Shown here piece by piece: positions 51,343 to 57,359 of a stretch of 57,359 nt of DNA. Origin of the DNA: JALYUA01 sp038239305 (GTDB lineage Bacteria; Acidobacteriota; Thermoanaerobaculia; UBA5066; Gp7-AA6); contig JBBSEW010000018.1 in assembly GCA_038239305.1 (NCBI GenBank), positions 1-57,359 of the forward strand, given 5' to 3'. The notes below the pieces were generated by a model. It saw only the letters and a program-made list of their open reading frames with translations. It did no database searches and was not told the DNA's origin. How positions within the stretch are numbered: position 1 is the first letter of the stretch; each line of letters begins with the position of its first letter. Position numbers and translations under genes: made by a program.

Positions 51343-52778
51343 CGACAGAGCGGTCAGCGAGCCGGCCGCCGAACGTGCCACCGATGTTCTTCCGCCAGTA
51401 CTACCTGGGTTGCCTCGCGCAGGCGTCCTACATGATCGGTTCCGGCGGCGAGGCCGTCGTCGTCGATCCGCGCCGCGACGTGGACGAATACATCGAGGAC
51501 GCCGCGCGGCTGGGATTCTCGATCCGGCACATCGTCGAGACGCATCTCCATGCGGACTTCGTCTCCGGCCATCGCGAGCTCGCTCGCCGCACGGGCGCGC
51601 GCATCTGGATCGGTGCCGGCGCCCGCGCGTCCTTCGAGCACGAGGCGGTCCGCGAAGGCATGGAGATCTCCATCGGCGCAGTCATCCTGGGTTTTCTCGA
51701 GACTCCCGGGCATACGCCCGAGTCGATATGCATCCTCGTCACGGATCGGGCGGTGGCTCCGGAACCCTCCGCCGTTCTCACGGGGGACACGCTCTTCATT
51801 GGAGACGTCGGCCGGCCCGACCTGCTCGGCTCCGCGATGCCGGCCTCGGAGCTGGCGGGGATGCTCTACGACTCCCTCCACGGAGAGCTCCTCGCACTCG
51901 CGGATTCCGTGACGGTATATCCCGGCCACGGCGCCGGATCCTTGTGCGGAAAGAACATCTCCTCCGAGACGAGCTCGACGATCGGGGCTCAGCGCCGGCT
52001 CAACTACGCGCTTCGCCCGATGCCGCGAGAGGAGTTCGTGGCGATGATGACCTCCGACCTCCCGCCGGCGCCCGCCTATTTCGGCCGCGACGTCGAGATG
52101 AACCGGATGGGCGCAGGCTCCCTTGCGGATCTCCCGCCTCTCGCCGTCCTCGATCCCGCGGCGGTGGCCGATCTCGTGCATCGCGGGGCGGTGCCTCTCG
52201 ACGTCCGTCCGCCGGAGCAGTATGGAGAGGGGCACATCCCGGGTTCTCTGCACGTCGGGCTCTCGGGACAGTTCGCGAGCTGGGCGGCGACCCTGATTCC
52301 CGCCGACGCCGAGATCGTCCTGGTCGCGGAAGACGTCGATACGGCGGTGCAGGCCCGTATGCGACTGGCACGCGTCGGCGTCGAGAATGTCTCGGGCGTT
52401 CTGGCCGGTGGAGTCGAAGCGTGGGCCGGTTCGGGCCGGCCGTTGGCTTCGGTCGAGCAGATTGCGCCGGAAGAGCTCGCCCGACGCGTTTCTTGCGGAG
52501 TGGCCGTCGGTATTCTCGACGTCCGTCGCCCCGGCGAAGTCGAGACGGGCCGCATCGCCCGGTCCCGCACCGTACCCCTCCACGAGCTCGCGTCGGCCTC
52601 CTCCCTCGCCGCTCTCGACCGGGAAAATCCCATCGCCGCCGTATGCGCTGGCGGATACCGGTCGGCGATCGCAACGAGCGTTCTCGAGAGGGCCGGGTTT
52701 CTCCGGATCGCCAACGTCGTGGGAGGGATGGCGGCGTGGTCGAAGGCAGGCCTCGAGACGGAAGTCCCCGCCCGCTGA
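51339..52778 (+). CDS. Persulfide dioxygenase-rhodanese fusion (MBL fold plus two rhodanese domains)
   Basis: 479 aa. N-terminal ETHE1-type metallo-beta-lactamase domain (about 16-250) with THLHADFVSGH (His69, His71, Asp73), LETPGHTPES (His125), VLTGDTLFIGD (Asp150) and YPGHGAGSLCGK (His197). A first rhodanese-like domain (about 270-365) lacks the catalytic Cys (IVLVAEDVDTA). A second (about 375-475) has it: Cys436 in AAVCAGGYRS. Same architecture as CstB-type enzymes that oxidise low-molecular-weight persulfides to sulfite or thiosulfate. With bshABC in this genome, bacillithiol persulfide is a plausible substrate. Confidence 0.88.
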   Translation: MTTERSASRPPNVPPMFFRQYYLGCLAQASYMIGSGGEAVVVDPRRDVDEYIEDAARLGFSIRHIVETHLHADFVSGHRELARRTGARIWIGAGARASFEHEAVREGMEISIGAVILGFLETPGHTPESICILVTDRAVAPEPSAVLTGDTLFIGDVGRPDLLGSAMPASELAGMLYDSLHGELLALADSVTVYPGHGAGSLCGKNISSETSSTIGAQRRLNYALRPMPREEFVAMMTSDLPPAPAYFGRDVEMNRMGAGSLADLPPLAVLDPAAVADLVHRGAVPLDVRPPEQYGEGHIPGSLHVGLSGQFASWAATLIPADAEIVLVAEDVDTAVQARMRLARVGVENVSGVLAGGVEAWAGSGRPLASVEQIAPEELARRVSCGVAVGILDVRRPGEVETGRIARSRTVPLHELASASSLAALDRENPIAAVCAGGYRSAIATSVLERAGFLRIANVVGGMAAWSKAGLETEVPAR

Positions 52779-52834
52779 CCGGAGACGCCGGACAACGGAT
52801 AGCGCTGGTTACGGACGAAGACAAGATAAGTCAA

Positions 52835-52882
52835 GACAACCGAGAACCGAGAACCGACAACCGACAAGCGCCAACCGACGCT
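52835..52882. repeat. Heptamer array, GASAACC family
   Basis: GACAACC, GAGAACC, GAGAACC, GACAACC, GACAAGC, GCCAACC in exact 7-bp phase, then decaying. It fills most of the gap before the Ser/Thr kinase-TPR gene. Confidence 0.85.
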
Positions 52883-52946
52883 AACGAGGGACGTTCGACG
52901 TCCGACAGCCCAAAGCCGACAGTCCAACCGGTTTGTGTTTCCGCGG

Positions 52947-52952
52947 TATACC
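52947..52952 (+). promoter_or_regulatory. -10-like box of the Ser/Thr kinase-TPR gene
   Basis: TATACC, 10 nt before the TTG at 52963, no Shine-Dalgarno. Confidence 0.45.
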
Positions 52953-52962
52953 CTTCAGCACC

Positions 52963-55302
52963 TTGACCCTCGCCCCCGGAGCGCGCCTCGGCCCTTACGA
53001 GATCGTCTCCGCCCTCGGAGCCGGCGGAATGGGCGAGGTTTACCGCGCGCGGGATACCCGTCTCGAGCGTACCGTCGCTCTCAAGGCTCTTCCAGCGCAT
53101 CTCGCGAGTCCCGAATTGCTCGCCCGTTTCGAGCGGGAAGCGAAGTCCGTCGCTTCTCTCTCGCACCCGAACATCCTGGCGATCCACGACTTCGGCGTCC
53201 ACGACGGGACGCCCTATGCCGTGATGGAGCTCCTGGAGGGAATGACGCTGCGCGACCGGCTCTCCGAATCCGCGCTGGCGCCTCGCAAGGCGATCGAGCT
53301 CGGGCTCCAGATCGCGCGCGGGCTCGCCGCCGCCCATGACCGGGGGATCGTCCACCGCGACCTGAAGCCGGAGAACATCTTCCTGACCCGCGACGGGCTG
53401 GTCAAGATCCTGGACTTCGGCCTCGCGCGCCAGGCCGCGGCGATCCTGAGCGACTCCGACTCCTCGAGCTCACCAACGGCGGCGACTCGAGACGGGGTCA
53501 TCCTGGGCACCGTGGGATACATGTCGCCGGAGCAGGCCCGCGGCCGGCCAGCCGACCACCGCTCCGACATCTTTTCCTTCGGAGCGATTCTCTACGAGAT
53601 GCTCTCGGGACACCGGGCGTTTCTCTGCGAAACGCCGGTCGAGACGATGATGGCGATTCTCCAGGACGATCCGCCGGGCCTCTCCGGTTCCGCTCGCGAG
53701 ATGCCTGCCGCGTTGTCCGAAATCGTCGCGCACTGCCTCGAGAAGAGCGCGGCGGACCGGTTTCAGACGGCCCGTGACCTCGGGTTCGCGCTCGAGGTCG
53801 CGCAGCGCGGCGGTCTTCCGGAAGAGACCGCGCCGGCCGGCTTCGGCTCGCCGGCTTCCTCCGGCTCCGGCGTTTCCTCGATTCCTTCGATCGCGGTCCT
53901 TCCGTTCCGCAACATGAGCTCGGAGCGCGACGCCGAATATTTCAGCGACGGGATGACGGAAGAGATCATCAACGCGCTGACCGGGATCGAGAACCTCCGC
54001 GTCGCGGCCCGTACATCGGCGTTCGCGTTCAAGAACCGGGATGAGGATGTGCGGCAGATCGGCCGGGAGCTCGGCGTGAAGACGGTCCTCGAGGGCAGCG
54101 TTCGCCCCTCCGGCCAGAGGATCCGCATCACGGCGCAGCTGATCGACGTCGCCACCGGATACCACCTCTGGTCGGAGCGCTTCGATCGGGAGATTCGCGA
54201 CGTGTTCGCCGTTCAGGACGAGATCGCGCGCGCCATTGCGGCGACTCTCAAGGTGCGGCTTCTCGGGTCAGAGGACGCTCCCCTGGTGAGCCCGGCGACC
54301 GCCGACGTCGAGGCGTACAACCACTACCTGAAGGGGCGCTACTACTGGAGCCGCCGGCGGATCCGGCCGGCCATCGTCGAGTTCGAGGCCGCGATCGCCC
54401 GCGATCCCGACTATGCCGCCGCCCACACCGGCCTCGCGGACTCCTATTCGGTGTGGGGCTTCTATGGGGGCATACCGACGTGGGAGGCATACGGCCGCGC
54501 CCGGACCGCCGCCGAGCGCGCGCGGGAGATTGCGCCCCAGTCGGCTCACGTGCACGTCGCATTCGGAATCATCGAGCACTACTACGGCTGGGATACGGAG
54601 CGCGAGCAGCGGGAGCTCAATCTCGCGATCGAGCGGGATCCTCGCGGCGTGGAGGGCTATACCTGGCTGGCGATCTGCTTCGGCGGGCTCGGCCGGGCGG
54701 ACCAGGCGATCGAGGCCGCCCGGCGGGGGCTCGCTGTCGAGCCTCACTCCGCGAACCTCCAGGCAGCGCTCGGCTGGGGATACGCGGGCTCCCGGCGTTT
54801 CGAAGAGGCGAACCGGGAGTTCGCGAAGGCGGTGGCGCTCGACCCGGAAGCCGTGTTCCCCGTCTGGTCGCTCGCGATCGCCCGGCTCGTTCTCGGCGCC
54901 CCGGACGAGGCGGTCGAGATCCTGGAGCGCGTCGTCGCGATGACGGACCGGGAGCATTCCTACGAGCTCGCGCTCCTCGCCGACGCCCTCGCAGTCAGCG
55001 GACGGCCGGAGCAGGCGCGAAAGATCGTCGCGGAGCTCGAGGAGAAGGGCCGGACTTCCTACGTTCCCCCTCTCGATCTCTCCCTCGCGCTCGTCGCGCT
55101 CGGGGACCGGGAACGCGCGCTCACGCTGCTCGAGCGGGCCTACGACGAGCGCAACGCCCTGTGCTGGTTCCGGATCCATCTCCCGCAGTTCGACCCGCTG
55201 CGTTCGGAGCCGCGCTGGAAGGCGATCGCGGCCCGGCTCGCCCGCGGGGCCCCGGTTCGCGTGTCCGCGCCGGGAGAGGGGAAGCCGGCAGCGGGCAGCT
55301 GA
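52963..55302 (+). CDS. Ser/Thr protein kinase with TolB-like and TPR regions
   Basis: 779 aa. Hanks-type kinase domain about 10-280: GAGGMGEV 19-26, Lys41 in TVALKALP, HRDLKPEN from 131, DFG 151-153, GTVGYMSPEQARG. After a Gly/Ser linker comes a TolB/FlgO-like domain (about 310-445: SIAVLPFRNMSSERDAEYFS, VKTVLEGSVRPSGQRIRITA, GYHLWSERFDREIRDVFAVQ), then about eight TPR-like repeats to residue 750. No transmembrane segment, so it is probably cytoplasmic, a common Acidobacteriota signalling architecture. TTG 52963 is chosen because MTLAPGARLGPYEI matches the family; an in-frame TTG at 52933 would add ten residues. Confidence 0.9.
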   Translation: MTLAPGARLGPYEIVSALGAGGMGEVYRARDTRLERTVALKALPAHLASPELLARFEREAKSVASLSHPNILAIHDFGVHDGTPYAVMELLEGMTLRDRLSESALAPRKAIELGLQIARGLAAAHDRGIVHRDLKPENIFLTRDGLVKILDFGLARQAAAILSDSDSSSSPTAATRDGVILGTVGYMSPEQARGRPADHRSDIFSFGAILYEMLSGHRAFLCETPVETMMAILQDDPPGLSGSAREMPAALSEIVAHCLEKSAADRFQTARDLGFALEVAQRGGLPEETAPAGFGSPASSGSGVSSIPSIAVLPFRNMSSERDAEYFSDGMTEEIINALTGIENLRVAARTSAFAFKNRDEDVRQIGRELGVKTVLEGSVRPSGQRIRITAQLIDVATGYHLWSERFDREIRDVFAVQDEIARAIAATLKVRLLGSEDAPLVSPATADVEAYNHYLKGRYYWSRRRIRPAIVEFEAAIARDPDYAAAHTGLADSYSVWGFYGGIPTWEAYGRARTAAERAREIAPQSAHVHVAFGIIEHYYGWDTEREQRELNLAIERDPRGVEGYTWLAICFGGLGRADQAIEAARRGLAVEPHSANLQAALGWGYAGSRRFEEANREFAKAVALDPEAVFPVWSLAIARLVLGAPDEAVEILERVVAMTDREHSYELALLADALAVSGRPEQARKIVAELEEKGRTSYVPPLDLSLALVALGDRERALTLLERAYDERNALCWFRIHLPQFDPLRSEPRWKAIAARLARGAPVRVSAPGEGKPAAGS

Positions 55303-55306
55303 CGGA

Positions 55307-55335
55307 CCGTCAGCCGTCAGCTGTCATCCGTCAGC
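55307..55335. repeat. Heptamer array, YGTCAGC family
   Basis: CGTCAGC, CGTCAGC, TGTCATC, CGTCAGC in 7-bp phase, filling the 38-bp gap between two convergent stop codons. Confidence 0.8.
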
Positions 55336-55340
55336 TGAAA

Positions 55341-56462
55341 TTACGCCGGGACGAGTGTCCGCAGAGCCGTCAGAAACGCCGCCGTCTCCTCGCGCGTTCC
55401 GATCGAGATCCGCAGCCATTCCGGCAGGGGCGCGAACCTCCGGCCCACGAGGATCTTCCTCTCCCGGAATTGCGCGATGAGCGGCGCGACGTCGCGGCCG
55501 ACGTGGATCATCACGAAGTTCGTCTCGGAGGGCATGTGCGTGCGGCCGTCGCGATCGAGCTCCGCGCAGAGCCAACGGCGCGTGTCGTTCAGGCGCTTGC
55601 GCTCCTGGGGCACGTGGCCGGTGTCCGCGAGGCTCGCAACGGCGATCGCGAGCGCGGAGGCGTTGACGTTGCTGAAGGAAGCGTGGGAGCGCAGCGTCTC
55701 CGCGTTTTCCGTAGACGAAATGGAGTAGCCGAGACGCATGCCGGCGACTCCGTAGATCTTCGAGAACGTCCGCGCCACGATCACGTTCGGGAATTTGCCG
55801 ATCGCGTCGACCGCGGTGCGGTACTTCGGGCTTTCGACGAAGTGGTGATACGCCTCGTCCACGAGAATCACAGCGGACCGCGGCACGCGCGGGTAGAACG
55901 CGTCGAGCTCGTCTCCATGGACGACCGTCCCCGTCGGATTGTTGGGGTTGCAGACGTAGACGAGACCGGTCCGGGAGTCGCACCGGGCCGCCATGGCGGG
56001 AAGGTCGTGGCGGTGGTCGGCCGTGAGCGGAACCTTGACGGCCTCCGCTTTCGTGACGCGGGCATACGCGAGGACGGCCTCGAACGTGGCTCCGGCCGCG
56101 ACGACGGTCTTGCCGGCCGTCAGGAACGCGGAGTCTGCCATGCGGAGGATGTCGCTCGATCCCGCGCCGAGGACGACCTGGTCGATCGCGACGCCATGGT
56201 GGCGGGCGATCGCGTCGCGCGCTTCTTCTTCATTGGCGTCGGGGTATCGGGACGCTGCGCCGCCCGACCGCGCGAGCGCCTCGAGAGCGCGCGGGGACGC
56301 GCCATACGGATTTTCGTTCGAGTTCAGCTGGATCAGGTCGGTCGACTGGCCGCGCGAAAGGCTCGCTTCGGCGACGTGGTCCGCGAGCGGGCCGAGCACC
56401 GCGGCTCCGACGGTGGCGCCGAGGGCCCCGGCGAGCTGTCGGCGAGAGATCGGAAATGCCAT
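55341..56462 (-). CDS. Tat-exported HisC-like PLP aminotransferase
   Basis: 373 aa class I/II aminotransferase most like histidinol-phosphate aminotransferase. N-terminal twin-arginine signal FPISRRQLAGALGATVGAAV, cleavage near residue 34. Catalytic parts intact: LNSNENPYGASPRAL, GAGSSDILRMA, VCNPNNPTGTVV (Asn for PLP), VDEAYHHFVE and Lys235 in ARTFSKIYGVAGMRLGYS. Export of such an enzyme is unusual and no other his gene is nearby, so the substrate is probably not histidinol phosphate. ATG 56462 follows AAGGAG by 7 nt. Confidence 0.88.
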   Translation of the reverse strand: MAFPISRRQLAGALGATVGAAVLGPLADHVAEASLSRGQSTDLIQLNSNENPYGASPRALEALARSGGAASRYPDANEEEARDAIARHHGVAIDQVVLGAGSSDILRMADSAFLTAGKTVVAAGATFEAVLAYARVTKAEAVKVPLTADHRHDLPAMAARCDSRTGLVYVCNPNNPTGTVVHGDELDAFYPRVPRSAVILVDEAYHHFVESPKYRTAVDAIGKFPNVIVARTFSKIYGVAGMRLGYSISSTENAETLRSHASFSNVNASALAIAVASLADTGHVPQERKRLNDTRRWLCAELDRDGRTHMPSETNFVMIHVGRDVAPLIAQFRERKILVGRRFAPLPEWLRISIGTREETAAFLTALRTLVPA

Positions 56463-56533
56463 GAGCGCTCCTTTTCGATTCGGTCGAGTGTCTGTCATTC
56501 TCTCCTGACGCGGCAGGAACGCCAGGAGGAGAC

Positions 56534-56545
56534 ATGACGCCATGA
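56534..56545 (+). CDS. Three-codon leader ORF (M-T-P) coupled to the DinB-like gene
   Basis: ATGACGCCATGA: the stop overlaps the ATG of the next gene, and AGGAGG (56524-56529) is spaced for this ORF (4 nt) rather than for the main start (12 nt). It may serve to reload ribosomes on the DinB-like gene, or be chance. Confidence 0.3.
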   Translation: MTP

Positions 56546-57048
56546 CATCTTTGCTCGACGAGGCCCTGGAATCGTGGGGGTTCGCCCGCCAGGGAGTGCT
56601 GAACGAGCTCGAGAACCTCGAGGAGATCGACGTCCGCTTCCGTCCCCGTCCCGAGAGCCGGAACGTGGGGGACCTCGTCCGTCACATCCTCGAATCCGGC
56701 GCGATGATGTCCGGTGAGCTGTCCCGCGAGGGCGGGGACTTCCGGCGCCAGAGCTACGACGCTTTCATGCGGGAGTATCGCCGCGGGGTCGCTTCCCGGA
56801 AGACGCGTTCGCAGTTGCTCGCGGCGCTCCGGAAAATGCACCGGGACGTCGCGAAGAAGATCGACAAGGCCGGCGAGCTCCACATGTTGCAGCACATCCG
56901 CCGGTTCGACGGAAAGCTCGGAACGCGGCTCGCCTGGATGCAGCACGGCATCGGCCACGAGGAGTATCACCGCGGCCAGCTCGCTCTCTACGCCCGGATG
57001 ATCGGAAAGACGCCCGCGCTCACGCAGCAGATAGAGGGGACGGACTAG
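56542..57048 (+). CDS. DinB/YfiT-like putative metalloenzyme
   Basis: 168 aa four-helix-bundle protein of the DinB superfamily, cytoplasmic. Metal-binding histidines fit the family triad: His48 in LVRHILESG and the pair in HGIGHEEYHRGQLALYARM. Family members include thiol S-transferases using bacillithiol or mycothiol (BstA, for example), so a bacillithiol link is possible here but unproven. It is divergent from the HisC-like gene with a 79-bp spacer. Confidence 0.82.
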   Translation: MTSLLDEALESWGFARQGVLNELENLEEIDVRFRPRPESRNVGDLVRHILESGAMMSGELSREGGDFRRQSYDAFMREYRRGVASRKTRSQLLAALRKMHRDVAKKIDKAGELHMLQHIRRFDGKLGTRLAWMQHGIGHEEYHRGQLALYARMIGKTPALTQQIEGTD

Positions 57049-57359
57049 GGCTCGGTTTCGTATCCGGAAGCCCAAGACTCCCGACGAGGCGCGTTTCTTT
57101 CGTCAGAGCTGATATCCGACAGCCGGGAGCATTTCTCATCGCAGTCGAGGTCAGCGTGGTGAAAATCCGCCCGCCGCCGGCTGCGCCTCCCTCCCGAGGC
57201 ACGCGGCGGCCTCGTTCCTCGGGGGAAACCCTGGCCGCCGCTCGTCGTTCGGTCGCAGCCGCCGGGAAGTAAAGCTCGAGCTCGGTGTGCTCCCCCTCTC
57301 ATGGCCTCGTACGGGAGGCTCCGCCGGCGGCGGGCTCCAGGGAAACAGTTGCTAGGGGA
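57049..57359. other. Right-end region, no gene identified
   Basis: 311 bp after the DinB-like gene. GATATCCGACAGCC at about 57109-57122 faintly resembles the YGTCAGC heptamers. No open frame with a ribosome binding site or family motif; the sequence is cut by the window edge. Confidence 0.5.

Overview
This 57.4 kb window comes from a GC-rich bacterial chromosome and contains no phage, plasmid, transposase or rRNA genes. It most likely belongs to an Acidobacteriota member, perhaps of the Thermoanaerobaculia. The reasons are a VWFA-related 'Acidobacterial' domain protein, two eukaryotic-like Ser/Thr kinases (one fused to TolB-like and TPR regions), a secreted protein with a C-terminal domain that I recall as frequent in that phylum, a bacillithiol (bshABC) operon, and very many 4-nt stop/start overlaps. 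No 16S gene is present, so the phylum is an inference.

Layout. 1-5780: end of tsaD, then ggt-mtnA (minus), divergent from pgk-tpiA, secG and tRNA-Leu(GAG), a glycolysis-secretion-tRNA block. 6-10.4 kb: a secreted surface protein, yidD, small membrane proteins, a DUF4097 protein and an adenosine deaminase-like gene. 10.4-15.2 kb: a tightly overlapped minus-strand operon, SAM methyltransferase-bshC-bshB1-bshA-yigZ, predicted to make bacillithiol and possibly a methylated form. 15.3-21.2 kb: hydrolase, lipoprotein, polytopic membrane protein, dusB and VWFA protein. 21.3-31.7 kb: a minus-strand RND efflux operon (pump-TolC-adaptor) followed by a YncE-like propeller and a GT39-type glycosyltransferase, divergent from an OmpR-type two-component system that probably regulates it. 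31.7-35.3 kb: FabL/FabI-type reductase and an M16 protease pair. 36-43.5 kb: papain-like amidase, Tat-exported asparaginase, pseudo-receiver, and a cupredoxin / HAMP-containing Ser/Thr kinase / beta-barrel cluster. 43.7-52.8 kb: OPT transporter, threonine catabolism (aldolase-tdh-unknown-kbl), and a QueD-like gene coupled to a persulfide dioxygenase-rhodanese fusion. 53-57 kb: Ser/Thr kinase-TPR protein, Tat-exported HisC-like aminotransferase, DinB-like protein.

The most unusual content is between the genes. Nearly every longer gap is filled with short-period repeats. One family is octamers starting with GATC, in strict 8-bp phase, sometimes folded into long inverted repeats. At least three families are heptamers (GGGAAAC, YGTCAGC, GASAACC). 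Two structured elements (about 140 bp and about 90 bp) and a common palindromic repeat are added to these. Two gaps 15 kb apart carry the same families in the same order. Separately, many genes that lack a Shine-Dalgarno sequence have a TANAAT-like -10 box only 6-14 nt before the start codon, which points to widespread leaderless transcription, often with GTG or TTG starts.
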